A stretch of DNA of 64,000 nt, taken from assembly GCF_009827055.1 (NCBI RefSeq), contig NZ_WUMK01000008.1, positions 329,088-393,087 on the forward strand, written 5' to 3'. Below, piece after piece: positions 16,382 through 26,954 of the stretch (position 1 is its first letter; each line of letters opens with the position of its first letter). This DNA comes from Shinella kummerowiae (lineage in GTDB: Bacteria > Pseudomonadota > Alphaproteobacteria > Rhizobiales > Rhizobiaceae). The position numbers and the translations under genes were made by a program. The notes under the pieces were generated by a model, which had not been told where the DNA came from, searched no databases, and saw only the letters and a list, made by a program, of their open reading frames with translations.

Positions 16382-17221
16382 ATGACCGCACGCATGGACA
16401 AACGTTTTGCGGATATCGCCGCCGAAGGCCGCCCGGCTCTCGTCACCTATTTCATGGCCGGCGATCCGGATTATGCGAGTTCCCTGGAGATCATGAAGGC
16501 GCTACCCAAGGCAGGCTCCGACGTCATCGAGCTCGGCATGCCCTTTTCCGACCCGATGGCCGACGGTCCGGCGATCCAGCTGGCCGGCCAGCGTGCGCTC
16601 GCCGGTGGCCAGACGCTTGCCAAGACGATCCAGATGGCCCGCGACTTCCGCAGGCACGACGATGCAACGCCGATCGTGCTGATGGGCTATTACAACCCGA
16701 TCTACATCTACGGCGTCGACCGTTTCCTCGATGAGGCGCTCGAAGCCGGCATCGATGGCCTGATCGTCGTCGACCTGCCGCCGGAAATGGATGACGAGCT
16801 GTGCATTCCGGCATTGGCCAAGGGCATCAACTTCATCCGCCTGGCAACGCCGACCACCGACGAGAAGCGCCTGCCGACCGTGCTGAAGAACACGTCCGGC
16901 TTCGTCTATTACGTCTCGATGAACGGCATCACCGGCTCGGCCCTGCCGGATCCGTCGCTGATCGGCGGCGCTGTCGGCCGCATCAAGGCGCACACGACGC
17001 TGCCGGTCTGCGTCGGCTTCGGCGTCAAGACGGCGGAACATGCCCGCGCGATCGGCGCGTCGGCGGACGGCGTCGTCGTCGGCACGGCCATCGTCAACCA
17101 GATCGCCTCCAGCCTGACGGCGGACGGCAAGGCCAGTGCCGCCACCGTTGCCGGCGTCGAGACGCTGGTCATGAGCCTCGCATCGGGCGTGCGTGCGTCG
17201 CGCCTTGCGGCGGCGGAGTAA
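16382..17221 (+). CDS. trpA: Tryptophan synthase alpha chain
   Basis: A 279-residue TIM barrel that cleaves indole-3-glycerol phosphate and passes indole to TrpB. The catalytic Glu is in [16 protein letters not shown] and the catalytic Asp in IVVDLPPEM. The phosphate-binding loops GVGF-like (VCVGFGVKT) and GVVVGTAIV are present. A second ATG four codons in is an alternative start. Confidence 0.96.
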   Translation: MTARMDKRFADIAAEGRPALVTYFMAGDPDYASSLEIMKALPKAGSDVIELGMPFSDPMADGPAIQLAGQRALAGGQTLAKTIQMARDFRRHDDATPIVLMGYYNPIYIYGVDRFLDEALEAGIDGLIVVDLPPEMDDELCIPALAKGINFIRLATPTTDEKRLPTVLKNTSGFVYYVSMNGITGSALPDPSLIGGAVGRIKAHTTLPVCVGFGVKTAEHARAIGASADGVVVGTAIVNQIASSLTADGKASAATVAGVETLVMSLASGVRASRLAAAE

Positions 17222-17263
17222 AGTTCCCACATGGGAACCACCATTATAACGGGAGTCTAGACC

Positions 17264-18172
17264 GTGAACTGGATCACGAATTACGTTCGGCCGAAGATCA
17301 ACTCGATGCTTGGCCGCCCTGACCGGGATGTTCCGGAAAACCTCTGGATCAAGTGCCCGGAAACCGGCGAGATGGTGTTTCACCGCGATCTCGAGGAAAA
17401 CAAGTGGGTCATCCCCGCTTCCGGCTACCACATGAAGATGCCGGCCAAGGCGCGCCTCAAGGATCTCTTCGATGACGGCGTCTACGAGGCCCTGCAGCAG
17501 CCGAAGGTGGCGCAGGACCCGTTGAAGTTCCGCGATTCGAAGAAGTACACGGATCGCCTGAAGGACAGCCGCACCAAGACCGACCTGGAAGACACGATTG
17601 TCGCCGGCGTCGGCAAGTCGCGCGGCGTCAAGCTCGTCGCGGTCGTGCATGAGTTCAACTTCATGGGCGGCTCGCTCGGCATTGCCGCTGGCGAGGCGAT
17701 CATCAAGGCCTTCGAGCGGGCGATTGCCGAAAAATGCCCGCTTATCATGTTCCCCGCCTCGGGCGGCGCGCGCATGCAGGAAGGCATCCTGTCGCTGATG
17801 CAGCTGCCGCGCACCACGGTGGCCGTGGAAATGCTGAAGGAAGCTGGTCTGCCTTACATCGTCGTGCTCACCAACCCGACGACCGGCGGTGTCACGGCCT
17901 CCTACGCCATGCTGGGTGACATCCACCTTGCTGAGCCGGGTGCCGAAATCTGCTTCGCCGGCAAGCGCGTCATCGAGCAGACGATCCGCGAAAAGCTGCC
18001 CGAAGGCTTCCAGACGTCGGAATACCTGCTGGAACACGGCATGATCGACCTGGTCGTCAAGCGCCACGATATTCCCGATACGCTGGCCCGCCTTCTGAAG
18101 ATCCTGATGAAGAAGCCGGCGGCGGCATCCCCTGTCGTGACGAACGGCGCTGTCGCCATCGCGGCGCAGTAA
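17264..18172 (+). CDS. accD: Acetyl-CoA carboxylase carboxyltransferase beta subunit
   Basis: A 302-residue crotonase-fold subunit that, with AccA, transfers carboxyl from biotin to acetyl-CoA to start fatty acid synthesis. The carboxyltransferase core is clear: [26 protein letters not shown] and [17 protein letters not shown]. The N-terminal zinc ribbon is degenerate: the region [12 protein letters not shown] to VIPASGYHM keeps one of the four cysteines seen in E. coli AccD. GGGAG precedes the GTG at 17264. It lies between trpA and folC, the common rhizobial arrangement. Confidence 0.95.
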   Translation: MNWITNYVRPKINSMLGRPDRDVPENLWIKCPETGEMVFHRDLEENKWVIPASGYHMKMPAKARLKDLFDDGVYEALQQPKVAQDPLKFRDSKKYTDRLKDSRTKTDLEDTIVAGVGKSRGVKLVAVVHEFNFMGGSLGIAAGEAIIKAFERAIAEKCPLIMFPASGGARMQEGILSLMQLPRTTVAVEMLKEAGLPYIVVLTNPTTGGVTASYAMLGDIHLAEPGAEICFAGKRVIEQTIREKLPEGFQTSEYLLEHGMIDLVVKRHDIPDTLARLLKILMKKPAAASPVVTNGAVAIAAQ

Positions 18173-18193
18173 GAACCTCATCGCGAGGGCGGC

Positions 18194-19537
18194 ATGACGA
18201 TGGTAACGGCCAGCGAAGCGGCAGCGGAGATCGAGAAGCTTCTCGGTCTCCATCCCAAGGGATTCGATCTTTCGCTGGACCGCATCACGCGGCTTCTCAC
18301 AGCCTTGGGCGACCCCCATTTGAAACTGCCGCCGGTCATCCATGTGGCGGGCACCAATGGCAAGGGCTCGGTCACGGCCTTTTGCCGTTCGATCCTCGAG
18401 GCCCAGGGCCTCAGTGTCCACGTCCATACCTCGCCCCATCTCGTCAACTGGCACGAGCGCTACCGGCTTGGTGTTGCGGGCGGTCGCGGCCAGTTTGTCG
18501 AGGACGCTGTTCTCGCCGATGCCGTGCGCCGCGTGGCGGACGCCAATGGCGGGGAAAAAATCACCGTTTTCGAAATCCTCACCGCCGTCACCTTCGTCCT
18601 GTTTTCCGAACATCCCGCGGATGTGGCGATCATCGAGGTCGGTCTGGGCGGGCGTTTTGATGCGACGAATGTCATGCCGCATCCGGCGGTCAGCGTCATC
18701 ATGCCGATCTCGCTCGACCATCAGGCCTATCTGGGCGACCGCGTCGAACTGATCGCCGCGGAAAAGGCTGGCATCATGAAACGCGGCACGCCGGTCGTCA
18801 TCGGCTACCAGTCGGAAGAGGCCGCCCGCGACGTGCTGATCGAGACCGCCGAACGGCTCGGCTGCCCCTATGCCGCCTACGGCCAGGATTTCATGGCTCA
18901 TGAGGAATACGGCCGGCTCGTCTATCAGGACGAGTTCGGTCTGGCCGATCTGCCCTTGCCGCGCCTGCCGGGCCGCCACCAATATGGCAACGCAGCTGCT
19001 GCGATCCGCACCGTCAAGGCAGCCGGTTTCACCATCTCCGACCATGCCTTGGAAATGGGCCTCGTCCGCGTCGAATGGCCGGGCCGCCTGCAACGGTTGA
19101 CGGACGGCGCGCTCCTGCGGCTTGCGCCGCGCGGCAGCGAGATTTGGGTCGATGGCGGGCACAATCCCGGCGCCGGCCAGGTCATCGCCGAGACCATGGC
19201 GAATTTCGAGGAACGCGAGGCGCGCCCGCTTTTCCTCATCACCGGCATGATCAATACGAAGGATCCGATCGGCTATTTCGAGCCGTTCGGCGGCCTTGCC
19301 GAACGGGTGTTCACGGTGCCGATCCGCGGCTCGGATGCCGGGCTCGATCCGGTGGCGCTTGCCGAGGATGCGGCGCGTGCCGGCCTTGAAGCAGCCCCCC
19401 TTCTGACGGTCGCCGATGCGCTGGCCGAAATCGGCAACATCACGGCGGAGGATTCCGTGCCGCCGCGCATCCTGATCGGCGGCTCGCTCTACCTTGTCGG
19501 CGATGTGCTCGCCGACAACGGCACGCCGCCCACCTGA
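18194..19537 (+). CDS. folC: Folylpolyglutamate synthase / dihydrofolate synthase
   Basis: A 447-residue Mur-ligase-family enzyme that adds glutamate to dihydropteroate or folates. The ATP loop is HVAGTNGKGSV near residue 52-62; SPHLVNWHER, EILTAVTFVLF and EVGLGGRFDATN are typical of FolC, as is DGGHNPGAG in the C-terminal domain. It starts 21 bases after accD and ends before a strong bidirectional terminator. Confidence 0.95.
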   Translation: MTMVTASEAAAEIEKLLGLHPKGFDLSLDRITRLLTALGDPHLKLPPVIHVAGTNGKGSVTAFCRSILEAQGLSVHVHTSPHLVNWHERYRLGVAGGRGQFVEDAVLADAVRRVADANGGEKITVFEILTAVTFVLFSEHPADVAIIEVGLGGRFDATNVMPHPAVSVIMPISLDHQAYLGDRVELIAAEKAGIMKRGTPVVIGYQSEEAARDVLIETAERLGCPYAAYGQDFMAHEEYGRLVYQDEFGLADLPLPRLPGRHQYGNAAAAIRTVKAAGFTISDHALEMGLVRVEWPGRLQRLTDGALLRLAPRGSEIWVDGGHNPGAGQVIAETMANFEEREARPLFLITGMINTKDPIGYFEPFGGLAERVFTVPIRGSDAGLDPVALAEDAARAGLEAAPLLTVADALAEIGNITAEDSVPPRILIGGSLYLVGDVLADNGTPPT

Positions 19538-19561
19538 AGAAATCCCGGCAACGCTCCGGCA

Positions 19562-19596
19562 ACAAAAAAGCCCGGCGGAAAGCCGGGCTTTTTTGT
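19562..19596. terminator. Bidirectional terminator between folC and trxA
   Basis: Perfect 15-bp arms (19562-19576 and 19582-19596) with core AAAAGCCCGGC and GCCGGGCTTTT around GGAAA. The T-tract on each strand serves both converging genes. Confidence 0.9.
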
Positions 19597-19615
19597 CAAA
19601 ACAGGCGTCAGCCGA

Positions 19616-19936
19616 TCAGGCCGCGCTGGAAATCCACGAGGAGAGCGCCGTCTTCGGGGCTGCACCGACCTTGATGTCGGCCACTTCACCGCCCTTGAAC
19701 ATGGCGAGCGTCGGGATCGAGCGTACGCCGAACTGGGCGGCCAGTTCCGGGTTCTCGTCGATGTTGAGCTTGGCGACCTTCACCTTGCCGGCGAGTTCGG
19801 TGGCGATTTCTTCGAGCGCCGGGGCGATCATCTTGCACGGACCGCACCATTCAGCCCAGAAATCGACAACGACCGGCTCTGCGGAATTCAGAACTTCGGC
19901 CTGGAAATTGGACTGATCGACTTTAACGGTAGCCAT
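19616..19936 (-). CDS. trxA: Thioredoxin
   Basis: A 106-residue cytosolic disulfide reductase with active site AEWCGPCKM and the cis-proline loop [10 protein letters not shown]. Full length and single domain. AAGGAGAG lies just before the start. It is downstream of addAB on the same strand, with a gap of about 95 bases that could hold its own promoter. Confidence 0.97.
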   Translation of the reverse strand: MATVKVDQSNFQAEVLNSAEPVVVDFWAEWCGPCKMIAPALEEIATELAGKVKVAKLNIDENPELAAQFGVRSIPTLAMFKGGEVADIKVGAAPKTALSSWISSAA

Positions 19937-20031
19937 GAGGCTCTCCTTGAACGGTGATTGTTGGTGAAGATGTGATGCTTCCGGCCCACGGTTTCAACCC
20001 CGGCCGATGATGGATCGTTCCGCCCGGTATC

Positions 20032-23000
20032 TCACTTTGCCGTGAGTTCGGCAAGGCTCGCCTCCATGACCCCGGCCTCCAGCCAATAGGTTTTCGCCGC
20101 TTCGGTATAGATCAGCCCGCAGCGGATTTCCCGGCCGGGATAGAGCGGTCCAAGGATTGCCCTATAGATCGCCAACTGCGCGCGATGTTCGAAGGGAATG
20201 GCCTCCGCCGAGGCCGGCGGCACCCGGTTCGTCTTGAAATCGACGATCTCCACCGCCGTTTCGCTGACGGCCATGCGGTCGATGCGGCCCGACACCGCAT
20301 AGTCGCGGCTGCCCAGCGCCAATGTGCCCATGATCGACACTTCCGCCCGCGCCGCAGGGGAAAAGATCGTCGCAAGGCTCGCGTCGCCGATCACCGCCAG
20401 CGCTGCCGTCACAAGCGAGGCCTGTGCTGCCGCCGGCCAGTTGGCAGCGGCCCGTTCGAGATAGCGCCGCGCCGCCGCCGGCCGTTCGTTTGGGTCGAAG
20501 GACGGCAGGACCTGCAGGAACCGGTGCAGGATGCGCCCGCGTTCCAGCGCAATCCCGGCATCCGGACCGCTGCCGCCCCGCCGGCCAAACAGCGCCGAGG
20601 GCACCAGCAGATCCGCAGTATCCGTCTCGATCACCGCCGCTGCCCCGGATGGGCTCAGCGGTCGCGGCAGGGCTTTCTGCACCGGCAAGGGTTTGCCGAG
20701 CGCCTCGGGCAGGGCAATCCTGGTCTTCTCCTCAATGGAGGCCGCGATGACGTCGCCGACAGCCGCCGCGCCGGCCTCGCGCCAGGCGAGACCCTGCCAA
20801 CTCTCGCCCGAAGTCGAAAACGTCGTTTCGACCGCCCGGTCGCTATCGGACTGCAGTGCCGCGGCGATCATCGGGTGCCAGGTGTCCTTGTTCTCCTGCC
20901 GCCCGCGGTAACCGCAGACCACCAGCCGGTCCGCCGCGCGCGTCATCGCAACATAGAGCAGCCGGCGGTATTCCTCTTCCGCGCCGGCCTTTATGCGCTC
21001 GGCATCGGCCGCGGTCAGCGCATTGCCGAAATCCTTCAGCGGCAGCCAGGCCGGCAGGCCACCGGCAAGGTTTTCCGCCGAAAGGAAGCGCAAGGTCGGC
21101 ATGTGGCTGTGGCTGAAGGCCTTTGCCCCGCCATCGACGAGGAAAACGACCGGCGCCTCCAGTCCCTTGGCGGCATGCACGGTCATGATACGGATTTCGC
21201 CGCGCGCCTTGTCCTGCTCGCGCTTGACCGTCGGCGCCTCCAGTTCCAGCGTGGAAACAAAGGCTTGCAGACCCGGGAGGCCGTTCTCCTCCTGCTCCAG
21301 CGCGAAGGTGAGGAATTCGTCGATGATCTCGCCGGCTTCCGTGCCGAGCCGGGCAAGAAACGCCCGCCGCCCGCCGCCGGCACCGAGAATGCGGGCGTAA
21401 AAATCATGCACCGACTGGCCACGCGCGTCCCGGATAAGGTTTTCCAGCCGGCGAACGATCGGAAAGAGCAGGACATCGGCTTCGCCCACGGCGCGCAACC
21501 GCGCCCACAGGCCTTCCGTTTCGCCGCGTCGCGCCGCGAGCTCAAATAGCGCGTCCTCACCGAGCCCAAACAGCGGGCTTTTCAAGAGCGCCGCCAGCGA
21601 AAGATCGTCCTCCGGCAGCACGGCGAAGCGGCCGAGCGCCATCAGGTCCTGCACGGCGATATGTTTCGTCAGCACCAGCCGGTCGGCGCCGGCGACGGGC
21701 AGGTTGTGCCGCTGCTTCAGGGTGCGGGTGAGCGCATTGACGAAGGCGTCACGCTTGCGCACCAGCACGATGACGTCGCCGGCAGCCATCAGCCGCGCAT
21801 TGCCCTTTTCCGTTACGGTCTCGCGGCCGATCCAGCCCGCCAGCGTGTCGGCGATGCGCCGCGCCAGCACGTTGATCGGCGCCTCTTCGGCCACGGCGTC
21901 GAAGGGTGCGGTCCAGTCTTCCTCGTCCAGGCCGGGCGGGGCGGCGATCACCTCCCAGATATCGACGGCCCCCGGTTCGAGCCCGCGATTGGAGGCATGC
22001 ACGATCTCTCCACCATCCGGCGACAGTCCGCGTGCATTGCCAACGTCGAGAAAGACCCGGTCGACGGCCGACAGCACATCCCGCGTCGAACGGAAGGAAA
22101 GCAGCAGGCGAATCGGGCTGAAGGCGGTGTCCGCCGCCCGCGTGCGTCGCGAAACCTCGCGGCCCTCCTCGGCAAACCGCTCCGGCCGCGCGCCCTGGAA
22201 GGAATAGATCGACTGTTTCTCGTCGCCCACGGCGAAGATCGTGCGCCCTGCGATGCGCGCCGTTTCGCCGGCAAAGAAATCGTCGGTCAGGGCCTTCACG
22301 ATCTGCCATTGCCGCGGGCTGGTGTCCTGCGCTTCGTCGACGAGGATATGGTCGATGCCCTGGTCGAGCTTGTAGTGCACCCAGGCGCTGACGCGCTCGC
22401 GGGTCAACAGCGCCGCCGTGCGGTCGATGAGGTCGTCGAAGTCGAGCAGGCTGCGCGCCCGCTTCAAATCCTCATAGTCGCCGATCAGCCGTTCGGCGAT
22501 GACAAGGGCGGCCAGCGTCGCCTCAACCATGCGAAAGCGCCGCAACCGGTCGTCGCAGGCCGTGATATGCGCCTGCGCGGCCAGCAGCGCCTCTTCCAGA
22601 TAGGGGGCGCTGTCACGCACCTTCTTGGAGAAGAATGAACGATCGAGGCTGCGCGGTGTGCCGGTGCCGGTGAAGAACAGATCGTAGAGCGCCGCTCGCC
22701 GTGCTTCGGCATCCGTCAGCTTTGTCAGGCCGCGCAAACCGGCAGCGGACGCTTTTACCGTTTCGCTGCCGAGGTTTTCAGCGGCGACGAGGTAGGATTC
22801 GAGCGTGACACCCTGCAGGCCATCGAGCGGCCAGAACGACGCCAGAATATCCTCCGCCGTCTCGTGCGGGTCCAGCCCGCTTTCCCGGCGCAGCACAGTC
22901 TCGATGCCACCGGCTTTCTCGGCAGTTTCGAGAAACTCGCGGATCGGCCCGCGGCGCGCGACGATGTCGGAGATCAGCCGTTCGAGCCCGGTATCGTCGG

Positions 23001-23607
23001 CAATGTCGAGCACGGTGGCGAAGGCGTCGGTCAGCGCCTCGTCGTCCTCGCTCGTCGTCGCCGTCAGCAGCGTGCGGCGGGCATCGGCCAGAAGCACCGC
23101 CGCCGCCCGGTCGTCGAGCACGGAAAAATGACCGGCCACATTGGCTTCCAGCGGAAACTGGTGCAGCAGCGCCTCGCAGAAGGCGTGGATGGTCTGGATC
23201 TTCAGGCCGCCCGGCGTTTCGAGCGCCCGGGCAAAGAGGCGGCGCGCCTCGGCGAGCTTGATAGCATCCGGCCGCCTGCCCTCGACGGCGGCGACACGCT
23301 CGGACAAGTCCGCGTCGGAGAGTGTCGCCCAATCGGCAAGCCGCTCGAAAACGCGGTTCGACATTTCGGAAGCCGCCGCCTTCGTATAGGTCAGGCAGAG
23401 GATGGCCGAGGGCCGGCAGCCGGCGAGCAGCAGCCGGATGACGCGCTGGGTCAGGACGTGTGTCTTGCCCGAGCCGGCATTGGCCGAGACCCAGGCCGAG
23501 CGGTCGGGATCCGACGCCGTCGCCTGTTTCTGCGATGTCCAGCTCAGCCAGGTGGCGGGATCGGCCGAGGCGGGCCGATCGTCCTTGGGAACACCGTCCT
23601 CAAGCAT
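20032..23607 (-). CDS. addA: Double-strand break repair helicase-nuclease AddA
   Basis: A 1191-residue UvrD-type helicase with a C-terminal RecB-like nuclease. Walker A is SANAGSGKTHVL near residue 65, motif II is ILVDEAQDTSPRQW near 410, and the GDEKQSIYSFQGA and LSFRSTRD motifs follow. The nuclease motif is VEIVDFKTNRVP near 1130. With AddB it resects broken DNA ends for RecA. The start at 23607 overlaps the end of addB by 8 bases and has GGGAGA upstream within addB; an upstream GTG-type extension would overlap more and carries no helicase sequence. Confidence 0.95.
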   Translation of the reverse strand: MLEDGVPKDDRPASADPATWLSWTSQKQATASDPDRSAWVSANAGSGKTHVLTQRVIRLLLAGCRPSAILCLTYTKAAASEMSNRVFERLADWATLSDADLSERVAAVEGRRPDAIKLAEARRLFARALETPGGLKIQTIHAFCEALLHQFPLEANVAGHFSVLDDRAAAVLLADARRTLLTATTSEDDEALTDAFATVLDIADDTGLERLISDIVARRGPIREFLETAEKAGGIETVLRRESGLDPHETAEDILASFWPLDGLQGVTLESYLVAAENLGSETVKASAAGLRGLTKLTDAEARRAALYDLFFTGTGTPRSLDRSFFSKKVRDSAPYLEEALLAAQAHITACDDRLRRFRMVEATLAALVIAERLIGDYEDLKRARSLLDFDDLIDRTAALLTRERVSAWVHYKLDQGIDHILVDEAQDTSPRQWQIVKALTDDFFAGETARIAGRTIFAVGDEKQSIYSFQGARPERFAEEGREVSRRTRAADTAFSPIRLLLSFRSTRDVLSAVDRVFLDVGNARGLSPDGGEIVHASNRGLEPGAVDIWEVIAAPPGLDEEDWTAPFDAVAEEAPINVLARRIADTLAGWIGRETVTEKGNARLMAAGDVIVLVRKRDAFVNALTRTLKQRHNLPVAGADRLVLTKHIAVQDLMALGRFAVLPEDDLSLAALLKSPLFGLGEDALFELAARRGETEGLWARLRAVGEADVLLFPIVRRLENLIRDARGQSVHDFYARILGAGGGRRAFLARLGTEAGEIIDEFLTFALEQEENGLPGLQAFVSTLELEAPTVKREQDKARGEIRIMTVHAAKGLEAPVVFLVDGGAKAFSHSHMPTLRFLSAENLAGGLPAWLPLKDFGNALTAADAERIKAGAEEEYRRLLYVAMTRAADRLVVCGYRGRQENKDTWHPMIAAALQSDSDRAVETTFSTSGESWQGLAWREAGAAAVGDVIAASIEEKTRIALPEALGKPLPVQKALPRPLSPSGAAAVIETDTADLLVPSALFGRRGGSGPDAGIALERGRILHRFLQVLPSFDPNERPAAARRYLERAAANWPAAAQASLVTAALAVIGDASLATIFSPAARAEVSIMGTLALGSRDYAVSGRIDRMAVSETAVEIVDFKTNRVPPASAEAIPFEHRAQLAIYRAILGPLYPGREIRCGLIYTEAAKTYWLEAGVMEASLAELTAK

Positions 23608-26600
23608 CCTCGGTCTCCCCGCCGTTTTCCGCCGACGACCATTCCGCGACCCGCGCCAGATGGTCGTATTCACCGCCATAGTCGCGTTCCTGCTCGGGAA
23701 TGAGCCGGGAGGCGAAGCCGTAGCGTCCCTCGATCAGCCCGGTGAGCAGCTTTTCCAGCTCCGTCAGGGAATCCTCGGCGAGGTCGGCCGCCGATTTCGG
23801 TATCGTGCCGGCGGACTTGGCATGTTCGTTGTTGACCTGCTCGGCCTTGAACCGCTCGCCGGGCTTGAGCCGCACATAGAGAAGGTTTGCCGGCTCACGG
23901 ATGCCCGGCCCGCGGAAGGCACCGCGCTTCAGCGCCGCTGCCTCCAGTGCCAGCTGCGGATCGAGCAGCGCCCGCGCCACCTTGAGCGAGGGCGTGCTGC
24001 CGGTCTTGTAGTCGAGAATATCGGCGCTGCCATCCGGCAGGATGTCAATCCGGTCGGCGATGCCGGTCAGCCGTATTCCGGCGACGCCGAGATCCAGTGA
24101 GGCCGGAACTTCCGTCAGGCTTTCGCGCACGCCGCCGGCCCGTTCGAGATGCCATGTCACGAAGGCGCGGGCGACGGCGGCAAAACGTGGGCGCCAGACC
24201 GCGTCGATGTGCGGCGGCAGCGCCACGGCATCGAATTCCTCGTTCAGGATGCGGGTGACGAGGGTGTGGGGCTCGCCCGTCGCCTCTTCCCGCACGAAAC
24301 GATCGACGATGCGGTGGTAGAGCGAGCCGCGCTCGGCCGGCCCCGGATCGAGGTTGAACGGCGCGATCGGATCGAGGCGCAGGATATGCCGGGCATAAAT
24401 CGCGTATGGGTCGCGCCGCAGACGGCCGATCTGGCTGAAGGAGTATTTTCTCGGCTGCAGCTCGGCGGGTGGTCGCGGTGCCGGGCGTGTGGCATTCGCC
24501 ACATTGGGTCCCTTGTCGATCTGGTTTGCCCAGTCGATGACGTCCTTGCCGCGCAGGCGCAGATCGGCCGCCAGAACCGGCCCGCCGACGGCGATGAGCC
24601 GTTGCAGCCAGCGCGAGGCGACGGTCGGTGCCGTACCGTTGCGCAGCGCCCGGGTCAGGATCAGCTTGGGGGTCGCGGCCGCCATCTGCAAGTCATGGCC
24701 GAGCTGGCCGATCCGCCGTTCCGGCGGCTCCAGGCCGATTTCAACCTTCATGACGCGCGACAGGAAGGCATCGTTCGTCGCCTGCCCCGGCCAGGTGCCC
24801 TCGTTCAGGCCGCCGATCACCACGGTATCGACGCTCTGGAGGCGCGATTCGAGCGCGCCGAAAATGAAGACGCGCGGATGGCGCATGGAGCGCGGCTTGA
24901 CGCTTTCGCTCGCCGCCAGCGCCTCGATGATGTCGCACCATTGCGGCCCGTCCGCCTCGATCTGCCCGTCGGTTTCCATCACGCTTTTCAACAGGTTGGC
25001 AAGGGCATCGCCCGCCTCGCCGGACCAGAGCGCGGCAAGGTCGCCACGCTCGTCCACCGCCACGGCTTCCAGCGCGCGGCCGGTGCGCTCCGACCAGTCG
25101 GAAACGGTGAGTTTCGAGGAGAAGCGCCGCCCGGTGCGGCTCTGCTGCACAAGCACGCCGGCCAGCGGCTCGACGGCGTCTGCGACGCGCCGCGCAAGGT
25201 CGCGGGCAAGCGGGATCGCCTGCTCCGGCAGCGCCGTGCGCCAGACGGGCGGATGGCGGTCGTCGGCCTGGCGCTCCAGAGCGGCATCAAGCAGGGGTTC
25301 GAGCGTGGAAATGTCGATCTCGGCCGTGCCCCCGCGCAACGCCGTCAGCTCCAGCGCGGTGACCGCGACACCGAGATCCCCGGCAGGCAGGCCGAAACGC
25401 GCGAGCGGATGTTTCAGAAGGGCGACGAGCGGCACCGGATCGCCGGGGCGCAGCGCCGCCTCCACCAGCAGCCGCAGAAGCGTGCCCTGCGGTGTCGACA
25501 GGAGCGGCGTGCCGGCCGAATCGTCCGCCTCGATGCCGAAGCGTGCAAGTTCCGCCGCCACGCGCCGGCCGAGCTTGCGGTCGGGCGTGATCAGCGCGGC
25601 CTGGGCATCCTCGCCGTCCTCCAGCGCAAGACGCAGCGCAATGGCGATCGCCAGCGCCTCTTCCCGCTCATTGGCGGCCTCGACGAGCGAGACGTCACGA
25701 AAGGCGTCCGCCAGCTGATCGGCGTCGAGCGTGCCGCGAACATCGCCCCAGCTCGCCGTCGCCTGCGTCGGCAGGAAGGCGCTGGAGAGGATTTGTGCGC
25801 GGTACTCCAGCGCTTCAGGGGGCGTGCCGAGCGGCTCGACATCGCCGCGGGTGCAGCCCATGCGGGCGAGCAGGCGGTGGAGACCGTATTGCGGATGGCT
25901 GCGGGCGGCCGCATCCGGTTTCTGCGCGCCCGCGCCCTGATGGCCGACAAGCAGCCATTCGGCATCGGACATGAAACGGTCGAGCCCCGGCAGGATGACG
26001 ACGCCGTTCGGCAGTTTTGCCACGGCGGCGATGAGGCTCGCCGTCGCGGGAATGGAGCCGGTCGAGCCGGCGATGATGACGGGGCCTGCGGGCGGCGCGT
26101 GTCTGTAGCGCTCGGTTTCGGCATGCAGCGTCGCATTGCGCCGGAGCGATGGCGAGGAGCGGTTGAGTTCGGTCAGCCGCGCCGGCCAGTATTCGCTGGC
26201 GATCTTCAAAAACGCGGCGGTAAGCTGCCACCAGAGCGCATGGTTGGACACGTCGAGATTGTCGAGCGCCAGCCAGTCGAGCTCTTCCGTCTCCATCGCG
26301 TCGATGATGTCGGCGAGGTTGCGGGCAAGCCAGACGGCATCCGCCGGGCTTGCCGGCGCCACCAGCGGGCTTTCGGCATGCACGGCGGTGACGGCGGCCG
26401 GCAGGCGGTTGCGCCAGGCGAGCACGAGGCGGGCGAGTTCGAGGAGCCGCGTCGGCCCGGAAAGCGGTTCCGCCATGTCGAGCAGCGCGGGCGTCACCTC
26501 GTCGAAGAAGCCGCTGTCGTCGTCGGTCTCGCCCAGCGCCCGGATGACCGGCAGGATTGCTGAGCGCCCGCCGAGAAGATCGACGAATTCCGAGCGCAGC

Positions 26601-26773
26601 ACGCGGGCCGAACGCCGCGTTGGCACATAGACCGTTACGTCGGCCAGTGCCAGCGGATCGGCCGGATCATAGGTGAAGCCGGGCACCAGCTGCCCGTCGA
26701 TCAGGGTCGAGGCCACCGTCTTCAAAAAGGGCAGGCTCGCCGGAATGGAATAGATACGGCCGCGTCCTGTCAT
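23600..26773 (-). CDS. addB: Double-strand break repair protein AddB (alphaproteobacterial type)
   Basis: A 1057-residue partner of AddA. The N-terminal region has only degenerate helicase motifs, with GSTGSIPAT in place of a Walker A, as usual for this branch. The C-terminal nuclease motif ADILDYKTGSTPS is intact near residue 930. The two nuclease domains cut opposite strands. It opens the addB-addA pair; the 180 bases before it contain a GC-rich repeat. Confidence 0.93.
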   Translation of the reverse strand: MTGRGRIYSIPASLPFLKTVASTLIDGQLVPGFTYDPADPLALADVTVYVPTRRSARVLRSEFVDLLGGRSAILPVIRALGETDDDSGFFDEVTPALLDMAEPLSGPTRLLELARLVLAWRNRLPAAVTAVHAESPLVAPASPADAVWLARNLADIIDAMETEELDWLALDNLDVSNHALWWQLTAAFLKIASEYWPARLTELNRSSPSLRRNATLHAETERYRHAPPAGPVIIAGSTGSIPATASLIAAVAKLPNGVVILPGLDRFMSDAEWLLVGHQGAGAQKPDAAARSHPQYGLHRLLARMGCTRGDVEPLGTPPEALEYRAQILSSAFLPTQATASWGDVRGTLDADQLADAFRDVSLVEAANEREEALAIAIALRLALEDGEDAQAALITPDRKLGRRVAAELARFGIEADDSAGTPLLSTPQGTLLRLLVEAALRPGDPVPLVALLKHPLARFGLPAGDLGVAVTALELTALRGGTAEIDISTLEPLLDAALERQADDRHPPVWRTALPEQAIPLARDLARRVADAVEPLAGVLVQQSRTGRRFSSKLTVSDWSERTGRALEAVAVDERGDLAALWSGEAGDALANLLKSVMETDGQIEADGPQWCDIIEALAASESVKPRSMRHPRVFIFGALESRLQSVDTVVIGGLNEGTWPGQATNDAFLSRVMKVEIGLEPPERRIGQLGHDLQMAAATPKLILTRALRNGTAPTVASRWLQRLIAVGGPVLAADLRLRGKDVIDWANQIDKGPNVANATRPAPRPPAELQPRKYSFSQIGRLRRDPYAIYARHILRLDPIAPFNLDPGPAERGSLYHRIVDRFVREEATGEPHTLVTRILNEEFDAVALPPHIDAVWRPRFAAVARAFVTWHLERAGGVRESLTEVPASLDLGVAGIRLTGIADRIDILPDGSADILDYKTGSTPSLKVARALLDPQLALEAAALKRGAFRGPGIREPANLLYVRLKPGERFKAEQVNNEHAKSAGTIPKSAADLAEDSLTELEKLLTGLIEGRYGFASRLIPEQERDYGGEYDHLARVAEWSSAENGGETEDA

Positions 26774-26818
26774 GGCAGGTCTCCGGGGAGGGTAATCGCA
26801 TGGCGAGGCGCCCCCTTA

Positions 26819-26936
26819 TCGGCCTGCCGGCACCGTCTCCCCGCGGGGGAGAAGGACAAAACCGCAGCCGTCTCGTGTCGCCTTCTCCCCCGGGGGGAGA
26901 AGGTGGCCCGCACGGCCGGATGAGGGGGAAGCCCCT
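26819..26936. repeat. GC-rich TTCTCCCC-type intergenic repeat
   Basis: Two hairpins: TCTCCCC-GCG-GGGGAGA (about 26836-26852) and CCTTCTCCCC with GGGGAGAAGG (26881-26903), followed by GGCCGGATGAGGGGG. This layout is widespread between genes in Rhizobiales. It lies between murU and addB, both leftward. Confidence 0.55.
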
Positions 26937-26954
26937 CATGCCTTTCGGCGAATG

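Noticed and set aside
16502..19162. An 886-codon minus-strand frame opposite trpA, accD and folC
   Set aside because: It overlaps three well-supported enzymes, lacks a plausible ribosome-binding site and has no recognisable domain.
24149..26563. An 804-codon plus-strand frame opposite addB
   Set aside because: AddB is a family-length protein with a nuclease motif; the antisense frame is Arg/Gly-rich without motifs.
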